Of a DNA stretch of 64,000 nucleotides, positions 17,693 to 25,753 are shown piece after piece. The stretch is taken from the NCBI RefSeq assembly GCF_963666145.1, contig NZ_OY762614.1:4392501-4456500 (forward strand). Direction: 5' to 3'. The notes under the pieces were generated by a model. It was not told the DNA's origin. It saw only the letters and a program-made list of their open reading frames with translations, and searched no databases. Each line of letters starts with the position of its first letter. Position 1 is the first letter of the stretch. Origin of the DNA: an uncultured Desulfobacter sp. (GTDB taxonomy: Bacteria; Desulfobacterota; Desulfobacteria; Desulfobacterales; Desulfobacteraceae). The translations under genes were made by a program, and so were the position numbers.

Positions 17693-18613
17693 ATGAAAAA
17701 AATTTTTAATTTAATGATTTTATTATTGGTTTTTGCAGTGACTGCTCCTGCGGTCCACGCATTTCCAACCATTCAGGTTGGTGATAATGAACTATATTAT
17801 ACCAACAGAGAAACTGTGTTCAGAGATTATGGCGATGGAAACGGCTATGTAGAGTTGGATTATCGTAACTTGGCCAGTGCCCCTACGTTGCTGGCAGGCG
17901 ATATATTTATTGGCACGCTCAAGGTTCAGGAGATAGTCGGTGATACCTCATCTTGGTTCCAGGGCCGTACTGACCAGCTTACCGGCATTTTTGCCATGGA
18001 GATCACAAACGTCACTGAGGACGTTACGGGTTTAGGCGGGGATTTCTCCGTTGTACTTGAGTTGGGTGCGGCCTCTGCCAATACCTTCACGACTTTAGAG
18101 AATGAAACATTCTCAACTGGACTGTCAGGGGATGAAGTCATGAAGTTTTATGCCCATGACTCCGTAGTGTGGCAAGACGACGGCTCTATCAAACAGGATT
18201 TTGAAGCCCAAATTTCCACCAGCGAGTGGATGACCCTTGGGATGGTTGAAGATACTGATTATCTTACCACGCATATCACACCTCAGGGAACCTCTCTTGA
18301 TCAATTCATTGGGAAATCTTATCTTGGCTTGTCTGTAATGGAGTTTTGGAATGCTGGCGTTACTTTCGGAGACCTTGTTGACCCGGAAGTCGGAGAAACT
18401 GTTGACTTCTACGCAAACAGCGAACTTGAAGGTCATGATGACTTTATAGAAGAGAATGACGGCGACTCAACTACAACCGGGAAATCTCCCTGGGTATTTG
18501 AAAGTAATGATCCTGCTTACTTGAACGCCACTGTTCCAGAACCCGGAACCTTCCTGCTGTTCGGTGCTGGACTGCTTGGTTGCTCAGCTTTTGTTAGAAG
18601 AAAAAGAAGCTAA
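17693..18613 (+). CDS. PEP-CTERM sorting domain protein
   Basis: A 306-residue secreted protein. Residues 1-23 are a signal peptide ending VHA. The mature part is acidic and beta-rich without a recognised domain. The C-terminus holds the classical sorting signal: VPEPGT at about 281-286, a membrane helix (FLLFGAGLLGCSAF) and a basic tail (VRRKRS). Exosortase is predicted to cleave near the PEP motif and attach or release the protein at the surface polysaccharide. The exosortase at 60.4 kb in this window is the probable partner. A perfect AAGGAG site precedes the ATG, a sigma-54 promoter lies upstream and a strong terminator follows, so it is a single-gene, high-expression unit. Confidence 0.93.
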   Translation: MKKIFNLMILLLVFAVTAPAVHAFPTIQVGDNELYYTNRETVFRDYGDGNGYVELDYRNLASAPTLLAGDIFIGTLKVQEIVGDTSSWFQGRTDQLTGIFAMEITNVTEDVTGLGGDFSVVLELGAASANTFTTLENETFSTGLSGDEVMKFYAHDSVVWQDDGSIKQDFEAQISTSEWMTLGMVEDTDYLTTHITPQGTSLDQFIGKSYLGLSVMEFWNAGVTFGDLVDPEVGETVDFYANSELEGHDDFIEENDGDSTTTGKSPWVFESNDPAYLNATVPEPGTFLLFGAGLLGCSAFVRRKRS

Positions 18614-18644
18614 TGTCTTGATATAGTCTTGGACGAAGTATAGA

Positions 18645-18688
18645 ATAAGGAGTGCCCGGCTTAAATGGCCGGGCACTCCTTATTTTTC
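18645..18688 (+). terminator. Strong Rho-independent terminator
   Basis: A perfect 16-bp stem (18645-18660 with 18668-18683) closes a 7-base loop (TTAAATG); a T-rich tract follows (TTTTTCTTT). The stem contains AGTGCCCGGC / GCCGGGCACT. It ends the PEP-CTERM transcript and separates it from the next glycosyltransferase gene. Confidence 0.93.
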
Positions 18689-18708
18689 TTTCACTCCGGG
18701 TATTAATT

Positions 18709-19965
18709 ATGAATATCATTGATTGCCATACACTGTTTTTACCATTTACCCATACCATTTCTCATCTGAGCAGACCTCTTGAAATTGCAAAACAGATGCT
18801 TGACTTTGGGGGGCGCATATCTTTTGCCGGGGAGAGCTGTAAAACCAAATTTATTGCACAGGAAGGCTTTCATGTTTACCCCTTGTTTGAAGTGGATCCA
18901 GACTTGCTTTTTGGAAACATCAGAAACCGTAAAATCAAATTTATTTCCGACTCAATTATAGAAAAAATGATTCGGGCGGATCTTTCTCTTTTTGATAAGA
19001 TAAAACCGGATTTGGTGGTTAGCGATGGACGGTTTTCTGTTATGATTTCAGCCCAGATTGCGGGAATTAGACATGCAAGTGTTGTAAACGGATCATCCAC
19101 TGCATACCGTGCTATTCCATATTTGCCATTTATCAAGCAAAAAGCCTTTGACGAATTTCCCCCAAAAGGCTTGATTCCTAAGCTGCTTAACCCTGTTAAC
19201 CTGAAAATAGAAATGCTTATGTTTGACAATATCATGTGCATATTCAAAACATTATCCAGAAAATACGGATTACATCAAAAGGTTACGGCCACCAATTGTC
19301 TTTGTGGCACAGATCTTACCCTTATCGCGGATATCCCGGAATTTTTTCCTACACTTAACCTGCCTTCCGACTACCACTATATAGGCCCTATCACATGGAA
19401 GGCTCCTTTGTCCGAAAGCTTTCCGCCATGGTGGCCACCGAAAAAACAAAATAAAACACTTATCTATCTTACCATGGGGACCACTGGCGAATCGGGCTTG
19501 TTTCAAAGTATTTACAATGTACTTAAAAACATGGACGATGTTATAATAGTTATTACCACGGGCAGTCAATCCAATGAAATTATTTCAGTACCGGATAAAG
19601 TATATGTAACTGATTTTATGGATGGTGACGCCATTATGGAGCTTTGCGATATGGTTATCTGCCACGGCGGCAATGGTACCATATATCAGGCTATGGCTCA
19701 TGGAATTCCTGTCATTGGAATTCCGACTATTCCTGATCAAGATTTCAATATGAGACGGGTTCAGGCTCTTGGGGTCGGCAAAAAAATATCCATGGGGGAT
19801 GCCCTTGAAATGCCTGAAAAAATAAGAGCGGCCGTAAATACTTTGAGAGACGGCAAAATTGATTTGTCATCTTCATTTCAAAGAATAAGAACACGGCTTT
19901 CAAGTATGAAAGGTTCAAAACTGGGCGCCGAAAAGATAAAAGATTTAATACTTCAGATTGTTTAA
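18709..19965 (+). CDS. UGT/MGT-like glycosyltransferase (GT1-type)
   Basis: A 418-residue GT-B enzyme. The C-terminal donor-binding motif is CHGGNGTIYQAMAHGIPVIG followed by PDQDFN, as in macrolide or UDP-glucuronosyl-type GT1 transferases. The N-terminal half begins with an acceptor-domain strand (NIIDCHTLFLPFTHTISHLS). The start is the ATG at 18709; a start at 18652 would lie within the terminator hairpin. Acceptor and sugar are unknown. It lies between the PEP-CTERM gene and an IS that inserted 15 bases past its stop. A role in glycosylating a lipid or the surface is inferred. No clear ribosome site is seen. Confidence 0.8.
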   Translation: MNIIDCHTLFLPFTHTISHLSRPLEIAKQMLDFGGRISFAGESCKTKFIAQEGFHVYPLFEVDPDLLFGNIRNRKIKFISDSIIEKMIRADLSLFDKIKPDLVVSDGRFSVMISAQIAGIRHASVVNGSSTAYRAIPYLPFIKQKAFDEFPPKGLIPKLLNPVNLKIEMLMFDNIMCIFKTLSRKYGLHQKVTATNCLCGTDLTLIADIPEFFPTLNLPSDYHYIGPITWKAPLSESFPPWWPPKKQNKTLIYLTMGTTGESGLFQSIYNVLKNMDDVIIVITTGSQSNEIISVPDKVYVTDFMDGDAIMELCDMVICHGGNGTIYQAMAHGIPVIGIPTIPDQDFNMRRVQALGVGKKISMGDALEMPEKIRAAVNTLRDGKIDLSSSFQRIRTRLSSMKGSKLGAEKIKDLILQIV

Positions 19966-19971
19966 ACATTT

Positions 19972-19980
19972 ATTTTCATT
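19972..19980. repeat. IS target-site duplication, left copy
   Basis: ATTTTCATT directly abuts the left terminal repeat. An identical 9-mer flanks the right end at 21299-21307, as expected from target duplication on insertion. Confidence 0.85.
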
Positions 19981-20005
19981 CAGTGATGTCCGGTTAGGTT
20001 TTTGC
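19981..20005 (+). repeat. IS left terminal inverted repeat
   Basis: CAGTGATGTCCGGTTAGG extended by TTTTTGC. It pairs with 21274-21298 with three mismatches. The transposase stop codon (19994-19996) lies inside this repeat. Confidence 0.85.
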
Positions 20006-21169
20006 TTGCTCGGTAAATATAAATTTTTGATCTTTGACAATATTGTCCCTGCTTAACCCATGCGAACCATCCTTGTTGTGCCCGATTAGGTCATTCAAGA
20101 TGGCAGTTCGTAACTGCCGAACTCTTTTAATAGCAACCTTCTCATTAAACTCGTTGCGGCAGTAGATTGCCAGCAGCAAGTAAGTAATAAGGCCGCTAAG
20201 AATTTGAACCATGAGGCCGTATTCACTGCGGGCAATGAGATGATAAACCTTCAGGTGTTCTTTCCACCATTTGAAAAAATCTTCAATGGTCCACCGGAGT
20301 TTATAAACGGTTGCGATTTGTTCTGCCGTCAACTCATGCCTGTCAGTTGCCACATAATATTTGACCCCGGCAATTTTATACCCAACAACCCGAACGGAAT
20401 TCTTCGTCTGATTTTGATTAGGAGTACCAAGCTTGACCAGTGCATCATAAAAAATGTAACTACCGGAATTGATCTCATGCTTTTCAATTACGGTTCTGAT
20501 GGTCTTGGCCTTTATACGGCAAACAAAATGTTTTTCTTGTTCTTGGAGCATGTCGAAATCTTGATGTGATTGATAGCCACGATCCATAACGCCTGTTTGT
20601 CCCTTGGACAGAATCTTTGGGACAAAAGGACATTCTCCACCGTTTCCTTCCGTCAGAAAAATTTTGTTGGGGATGCCGTGATTAATGTCAAACCCGCAAT
20701 GCATTTTGGCTTTTTTGCTTCCTTTCCTGTAGTTTGCCCAGTGCATTGAAAGGACAGCATTGATAAGGCTACCGTCAATGGAGACCAAGTCTCCAAGTTC
20801 TGCGTGCTCCTTGGGTAGACACCCTACAGCCTGCTTATAAAGGTCCTCGAAGACAAATTGCAGTTGTTCAAGTCCCCGGTGATTTACTGCTTCACTAAAA
20901 CTGCTACGACTGATTCCCCCGTCCGGAGCAATGTTTTCTCTGGCAAAAATGTTCTCTTTAAGATCTTGCATTAAATGCCGGGCTGATTTGTGTTCCTGGA
21001 GATGAAAATAAACCAAAGCATTGATTTGGTCTTCGAATGTCATTTTTAAAGGGCGATCTCCTCGAGATTGTAGTTCCGGCTCTTGTGAAAGCGACCTTAC
21101 CAGAGGGTGCTGAAACTTGTCAAAATTCAGGGACTGTATTTGTTTTTTTGAGATTGAAATGCGCGTCAT
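19994..21169 (-). CDS. IS4 family transposase
   Basis: A 391-residue DDE transposase. The N-terminal region (DKFQHPLVRSLSQEPELQSR) resembles the DUF4372-type domain of this IS4 group. Catalytic residues appear as SIDGSLIN (first Asp), VMDRGYQSHQD (second Asp) and YKLRWTIEDFFKWWK, the Y-R-E-K signature containing the catalytic Glu. The enzyme cuts and pastes the 1318-bp element. I place the start at the ATG at 21169, with AGGAG 6 bases upstream. The reading frame is intact, and with the perfect target duplication this suggests a recent, possibly active insertion. Confidence 0.93.
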   Translation of the reverse strand: MTRISISKKQIQSLNFDKFQHPLVRSLSQEPELQSRGDRPLKMTFEDQINALVYFHLQEHKSARHLMQDLKENIFARENIAPDGGISRSSFSEAVNHRGLEQLQFVFEDLYKQAVGCLPKEHAELGDLVSIDGSLINAVLSMHWANYRKGSKKAKMHCGFDINHGIPNKIFLTEGNGGECPFVPKILSKGQTGVMDRGYQSHQDFDMLQEQEKHFVCRIKAKTIRTVIEKHEINSGSYIFYDALVKLGTPNQNQTKNSVRVVGYKIAGVKYYVATDRHELTAEQIATVYKLRWTIEDFFKWWKEHLKVYHLIARSEYGLMVQILSGLITYLLLAIYCRNEFNEKVAIKRVRQLRTAILNDLIGHNKDGSHGLSRDNIVKDQKFIFTEQAKT

Positions 21170-21273
21170 TGAGGCTCCTTGAGTAAAATTTTTCAAGGCG
21201 CGCAAAAATTTTTACGCACATTTGTCAATAAAAAAATGACTGTTTTTTCAATAAATATAGCTATTTTTTATAT

Positions 21274-21298
21274 GCAACAACCTAACCGGACACTACTG
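21274..21298 (-). repeat. IS right terminal inverted repeat
   Basis: Read inwards on the minus strand it starts CAGTAGTGTCCGGTTAGG and ends TTGTTGC. It is the outer partner of the repeat at 19981-20005. Confidence 0.85.
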
Positions 21299-21307
21299 AT
21301 TTTCATT
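21299..21307. repeat. IS target-site duplication, right copy
   Basis: ATTTTCATT, identical to 19972-19980, directly after the right terminal repeat. Confidence 0.85.
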
Positions 21308-21317
21308 GCCACTCGGA

Positions 21318-22913
21318 CTAAAATCTGTATATCATTTCAAGATACACCCTGTCATTATCGTCGAACTGGCCGAAATCACCTTTCGGTTCGCCCCCAAAAA
21401 TGTCGGCTCCCAAAATAAAGGTTAAATTTCCTTCGTAATGATAGGCTATTTGGGGGCGGACCAACCAATCCCGTTGATTGATACTTGAAACCAGAAAAAG
21501 CTCTGGTTCAACACTATTATTTAAAAATCCTGTTTTAAGCCATACAGAAAAAGAAGTGGTATACTTTTGGGGCGCCATCTCATTTTGATAATTGATGATC
21601 ATTTTCTGCATTAATTGAAAATTGGTTTCAAGGAATCCCCAAAAAGTATAGTCCAGCCCCAACAACCAGTCAAACGTATCGCTTGAACTGATTCCATCCT
21701 GGTCTGCTGTATCCAGGGAAGAAATATACATTTCATGGCTATAGATGAATTCCCCTTTAAATATGGCGGCCATATATTCTTTGGAAAAGGTGTGACCAAA
21801 CCTGTGCATCCTTTGATATTCAGGCGTGAATTTTATTGAAATAGGATGCGTACTTCCCGCCGGGTTCAATGAGATGTACCGGTAATTTATAGGGAAATTG
21901 TAATAATCGTAAAAATAAAATAAAGAAAGATCCCAACCTGAAATTAATCTTGAAATCCGTACCCCTATCTCGCTGTTTTCAAGACTATGATCCGGTTTTA
22001 TTGGATCCGCTATGCTAATGTCGGCGTCCTGGGCCGTGATCGCTCTGGAAAAATCGAATTCTGATCCGGATTTGCCAAACTCGTTGAATTCAGGAAATGG
22101 AATAAAAATAAATTGAAGGTATAGGGAGTTATGATAGTATTCAATATTTGCAGCCGGTATGGGAATTCTCACCTGGTCAAGATCCGGCAGAATATACTCC
22201 CTTAAATCCTTGGGGTTGACAATATCAGCAAAAAACAAACCTACAGCCTGACCCCAGACGATCTGTTGATTTCCAAGTCTGAAGTCACAGTTTCCCCAGC
22301 TTAAGTCCAGGTATGCGTCCAGAAGGTCGGCCGCATACCTTTGATTACTTTTAACATTGTCATTGTAATTTTCGGTAAGGTCGAAAACAGCGTCGTAGGA
22401 GAATCGGGAACCCAAAACCCAGGAAGAATTATCTGACAGTTTGCCTGAAAAATTGAGATTCAAATCATTCTTTATATTTGAGAATTGATGAGGTTTATTG
22501 ATCTTATACGCGGTTTTATCTCTGAAATCGGCATTCATCATAAATCGGGTATGTTGATCTTCCAGTCCGCTGCCGATTAATTCGTTTTTTTCCGATACGG
22601 ACAAGTTCTCATTGTCAGGGACTTCAAATAGTGAATCAAGGATTTTTGTATCTTCTTGGGCAGGTTTTATATGGTGTTTTCTCTTTGGGTCAAATTCGAC
22701 CTCTGTATTTTCGGTAATGATTCTGGAATCAACGCTTTGCTTCTGATCAATAAACAGGTGACCACCGTCCTTTTGAAATTGTGAAACCTTTGTTTTCTTC
22801 ATGAGTTTATTCTCAATTTTTAAAGGAGGACCGTCTGAGGCCTTCATCCCTGATATGAACCACAGAGTCGACAAAAAAATAACGGTTGCTATTCTGAGAA
22901 CCATTCCCGACAT
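21318..22913 (-). CDS. DUF1302-like outer-membrane beta-barrel protein
   Basis: A 531-residue protein with a signal peptide (LRIATVIFLSTLWFISGMKA), a 100-residue polar periplasmic stretch and then a beta-barrel ending in the aromatic residue typical of BAM substrates (EMIYRF). The motif FRLGNQQIVWGQAVGL followed by IVNPKDLRE is characteristic of DUF1302-type porin-like proteins. Members often partner with lipid or sterol/hopanoid-type export systems. Here it is last in an operon with a LolA-like carrier and a LolCD-like ABC transporter. I infer it is the outer-membrane acceptor or channel for that system. A second ATG (MVLRI) three codons in has a similar ribosome site. Confidence 0.82.
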   Translation of the reverse strand: MSGMVLRIATVIFLSTLWFISGMKASDGPPLKIENKLMKKTKVSQFQKDGGHLFIDQKQSVDSRIITENTEVEFDPKRKHHIKPAQEDTKILDSLFEVPDNENLSVSEKNELIGSGLEDQHTRFMMNADFRDKTAYKINKPHQFSNIKNDLNLNFSGKLSDNSSWVLGSRFSYDAVFDLTENYNDNVKSNQRYAADLLDAYLDLSWGNCDFRLGNQQIVWGQAVGLFFADIVNPKDLREYILPDLDQVRIPIPAANIEYYHNSLYLQFIFIPFPEFNEFGKSGSEFDFSRAITAQDADISIADPIKPDHSLENSEIGVRISRLISGWDLSLFYFYDYYNFPINYRYISLNPAGSTHPISIKFTPEYQRMHRFGHTFSKEYMAAIFKGEFIYSHEMYISSLDTADQDGISSSDTFDWLLGLDYTFWGFLETNFQLMQKMIINYQNEMAPQKYTTSFSVWLKTGFLNNSVEPELFLVSSINQRDWLVRPQIAYHYEGNLTFILGADIFGGEPKGDFGQFDDNDRVYLEMIYRF

Positions 22914-22940
22914 CCTCGCGGACCTTCTAATTTTCAGCTT

Positions 22941-23696
22941 TTAATATTTCAGCTTTTTAAGATAATTTTTTGTAAATATTTTATCTGAAAAAGCTTCCAA
23001 GGTCATGTCGGAATAATCAATGATGGTTTTCTGCCCTTTGATTAATGGATTGTTAAGAACGAGGCGAGTCGGCCTCATCTTACCCATAATCTTTTTATAG
23101 TTTGTATAGTAGCAACGTTTCAACAATTTTCCCGAAATGGCATAGAAATCCCCCTTTAAAGGGTAATATGTATCTTTCATCACCCAGAGTTTGACTCTGT
23201 GGTATGTGACTTTCTCATTTTTAGCTGTCAGGTCCAGTAGGAAAAATTCGTGCCCTTTTATCTCTTCTATTCCCTTTAATTCCGGGTTATAGTCCCCTGA
23301 AAAATTAGCTCTGGCAATATCTCCGTTGGCGGCTTCTCCAAAAAGGCGTTGCTGCAGGGAAATCCTCAAAGGTTTCGAAATATTTTGCAAAAAAACCCAT
23401 AAATCATACCTTAGCATTAAAAGGGAGGTCCCCCTGTCCATATCCGGTTTCAAGGTTTTGATAATCGTCTTATCTTGTCCCTTCATAAGGATTTCATAAA
23501 TGGCAATCTTGTCCGATTTATCGGGTCTTTGGCTAATAATAGTTGCTGTAACCCTGTAATCGTTTTGGGGACTTCTTATCTCGTCAGCCAGTAGAAGGAT
23601 TTTCTGGGCTGTGATGTCTTCAGACCAGGCCGATGTTGGAAAAATGCATATAAAACTAATTACCCAAATGAATCTTTTGAATTTTGTTTTAGTCAT
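22941..23696 (-). CDS. LolA-like outer membrane lipoprotein-sorting protein (COG2834)
   Basis: A 251-residue periplasmic protein with a signal peptide (FIWVISFICIFPTSAWS) and the family pattern seen in LolA/COG2834 carriers: repeated beta strands, DRGTSLLMLRYDLWVFLQ, a LKLWVM-like strand (YHRVKLWVMKDTYYPLKGD) and TIIDYSDMTLEAFSDKIFT near the end. Such carriers have a hydrophobic half-barrel for acyl chains. It lies 9 bases after the permease and 27 before the barrel gene. I infer it shuttles a lipid or lipidated product across the periplasm. It is distinct from housekeeping LolA, as its operon shows. Confidence 0.85.
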   Translation of the reverse strand: MTKTKFKRFIWVISFICIFPTSAWSEDITAQKILLLADEIRSPQNDYRVTATIISQRPDKSDKIAIYEILMKGQDKTIIKTLKPDMDRGTSLLMLRYDLWVFLQNISKPLRISLQQRLFGEAANGDIARANFSGDYNPELKGIEEIKGHEFFLLDLTAKNEKVTYHRVKLWVMKDTYYPLKGDFYAISGKLLKRCYYTNYKKIMGKMRPTRLVLNNPLIKGQKTIIDYSDMTLEAFSDKIFTKNYLKKLKY

Positions 23697-23705
23697 AGCA
23701 ATTTC

Positions 23706-24962
23706 CTAATAATGTCTTAATGCATCATTGATTGTAAGGTTTGAAGCCTTGAAAGCCGGATATATGGACGAAAAAAGGGAAGCAAATAACGATATTGCCA
23801 TAGATGAAATCAATAAATGCGGAACGACTTTGATAAATGCCGTCCATCCAACGGTTGCCCCGGGTGGCGGCGGCATGGGAATGCCAAATATGGAAATCCC
23901 CTTGGCCAACAATGTTCCCAGAATGACTCCTGCCGCGCCGCCAAGAAGCCCCAGAATAAAACCTTCTGCCAAAAAAAGTTTTAGTATGTCAAGCTTTTTA
24001 TATCCCATTGCCATTATAGTTCCGATTTCCCTCGTCCGTTCCCAAATGGCCATGTTGATTGTGTTGAAAATACTTAAAATCACAATGGTTGCTATGATTA
24101 ATTTCAAGAAGAGAAATTGTTTTCCGTACAATTCTACTGTTTTATTGTAAAAGTCTGCCAGTTCCCTCCATGTTTTCATTTCTAAAGGCAAGTTATCTGT
24201 TTGAATCATTTGTTTCATTTGGCTTGAAACGGCTAAAGTGTTTTCTGTTTTATCAAGCAGCACAACTATGGTCTGCACACTATCTGTACGGAGCAGTTGT
24301 TGGGCCGTTTGGATAGGAATCCTCAATGCTCTGTCATCAAACTCTTTGGATGCGGTAAAAAATATGCCTTTTATAGTCACATCAAAAGCGTTAAGGGAAC
24401 CTCCGACAGTATTGGTGAGCAAAACAGCGGAATCTTCGGGTTTAAGATCCAGATTTTTAGCCAGTCCCCTTCCAAGGATGACTTCAAAATGATCACCCTT
24501 GGAAAGGTCACGTCCCAGTTCGATTTTTACGCCCTTGTTTTCCTTTTGAAGACTGTCAATTTTATTAAGCACCTTTTCCCCTTCCGGCTCTACTCCTTGG
24601 CAAAATACGGAAACGTTGTTTTCTCCAGTACTGATCATAGCAAAAAAATTAATTCTGGATGTCACAAGCTTGACATGATCAAATTCCATCAGTTTTTCAA
24701 TCAAAGGCCTGCGGTTTTCTATTAAATAGTCAAAAGGAGCGGATGCACCATGATCGTTGTATCCTTTACAGTAAATCTGCATATGCCCAAGCTGACTGTG
24801 TATTGCCGCCTCCCGCATCTGTAAAAAAGTGTCTTCAAAAAAGCCTCCAGAAATAATTATGGAGACGCTGCCAAATGCTATTGCGGCAAGGGTAATTATG
24901 CTTCTGATCTTATTTCTGAATACATTCCTTAACGCTAGTTTAAAACTAATTGGCAGTTTCAT
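23706..24962 (-). CDS. LolC/MacB-type ABC transporter permease
   Basis: A 418-residue permease with four membrane helices: one near the N-terminus (ITLAAIAFGSVSIIISGGFF), then a periplasmic domain of about 230 residues, then three helices in the FtsX-type core (IIATIVILSIFNTINMAIWE, LGLLGGAAGVILGTLLAKG, LISSMAISLFASLFSSIYP). The RTREIGTIMAMGYKK motif after the second helix is diagnostic for LolC/MacB permeases, which extract lipids or lipoproteins from the inner membrane rather than pump solutes. Its ATG follows directly on the ATPase stop codon. It probably acts as a homodimer since only one permease gene is present. Confidence 0.9.
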   Translation of the reverse strand: MKLPISFKLALRNVFRNKIRSIITLAAIAFGSVSIIISGGFFEDTFLQMREAAIHSQLGHMQIYCKGYNDHGASAPFDYLIENRRPLIEKLMEFDHVKLVTSRINFFAMISTGENNVSVFCQGVEPEGEKVLNKIDSLQKENKGVKIELGRDLSKGDHFEVILGRGLAKNLDLKPEDSAVLLTNTVGGSLNAFDVTIKGIFFTASKEFDDRALRIPIQTAQQLLRTDSVQTIVVLLDKTENTLAVSSQMKQMIQTDNLPLEMKTWRELADFYNKTVELYGKQFLFLKLIIATIVILSIFNTINMAIWERTREIGTIMAMGYKKLDILKLFLAEGFILGLLGGAAGVILGTLLAKGISIFGIPMPPPPGATVGWTAFIKVVPHLLISSMAISLFASLFSSIYPAFKASNLTINDALRHY

Positions 24963-25724
24963 TTAAACAGACTCCCTACGCTCGGTTCCAGATCTTCTTT
25001 CCCCTTCTTGATAAGATTCATTTTTGACGCCGACTCTCCTGTCAAAATGGCTGTATTTTGAAATTTGTCCGTCACGGATGTTGACAATCCTTGAGGCCAT
25101 ACCCATGACTTTGGGGTCGTGGGTGGAAAAAACAAAAATGGTTTTTTTCTTTTCATTAATTTGTTTCATAATTTCAAGAATTTTCTCGCCTGTTTTAATA
25201 TCAAGATTGGCCGTGGGTTCGTCGGCAAGGATGATTTTGGGATTTGTTACCAATGCTCTGGCAATGGCCACCCGCTGCCTCTGACCTCCGCTGAGTTCAT
25301 CCGGCCGGTGTTTGATATGCCTGTCAAGCTCGACACTATGTAATGCCTGCAGAATTCTATCCCGCCGCTTAGCGGGATTTTTTTCGTTAATTAGAAGTGG
25401 ATATTCCACGTTTTCATAAGCAGACAGCACCGGGATAAGATTGAAAGTTTGGAAAATAAAACTTAATTTTTTTGATCTGATATCCGCCAGTTGATTTGAA
25501 TTCATCCGGCTGACATCCTGGCCGTCGATTCCTATATATCCTTTGTCTGCTTTATCTATGCATCCGATCAGGTTCAATAAAGTAGTTTTTCCACTTCCAG
25601 AGGGACCTGAGATTGCCAAGAATTCTCCTTGGTCAACGGTTATGCTGACATCATCTAACGCAGTTACCTGAACCTTACCAAGTTGAAAAAATCTTGTTAC
25701 ATTTTTTACATCTATAATGCTCAT
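24963..25724 (-). CDS. LolD-type ABC transporter ATP-binding protein
   Basis: A 253-residue ATPase. Walker A is GPSGSGKTT (40-48), Q-loop FIFQTFNLIP, signature LSGGQRQR (144-151), Walker B IILADE (164-169) and H-loop FSTHD. The sequence pattern is of the LolD/MacB group, which drives extraction of lipids or lipoproteins. It is followed without a gap by the permease gene and preceded by the ThiF-nitroreductase gene (29 bases). The C-terminal 25 residues (SYQEGERRSGTERRESV) are an unusual charged, arginine-rich tail. Confidence 0.92.
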   Translation of the reverse strand: MSIIDVKNVTRFFQLGKVQVTALDDVSITVDQGEFLAISGPSGSGKTTLLNLIGCIDKADKGYIGIDGQDVSRMNSNQLADIRSKKLSFIFQTFNLIPVLSAYENVEYPLLINEKNPAKRRDRILQALHSVELDRHIKHRPDELSGGQRQRVAIARALVTNPKIILADEPTANLDIKTGEKILEIMKQINEKKKTIFVFSTHDPKVMGMASRIVNIRDGQISKYSHFDRRVGVKNESYQEGERRSGTERRESV

Positions 25725-25753
25725 TGATAGTCACCGGATAATTTAAGGATAAA

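Larger units (their letters stand above)
19981..21298 (-). mobile_element. Complete IS4-family insertion sequence, 1318 bp
   Basis: The element is bounded by imperfect inverted repeats of about 25 bp. Left reads CAGTGATGTCCGGTTAGG...; the right, read inwards, is CAGTAGTGTCCGGTTAGG..., with three mismatches in 25 positions. It is flanked by a perfect 9-bp direct repeat and carries one intact transposase gene on the minus strand. It sits between two converging genes, so it interrupts no coding sequence. Confidence 0.92.
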
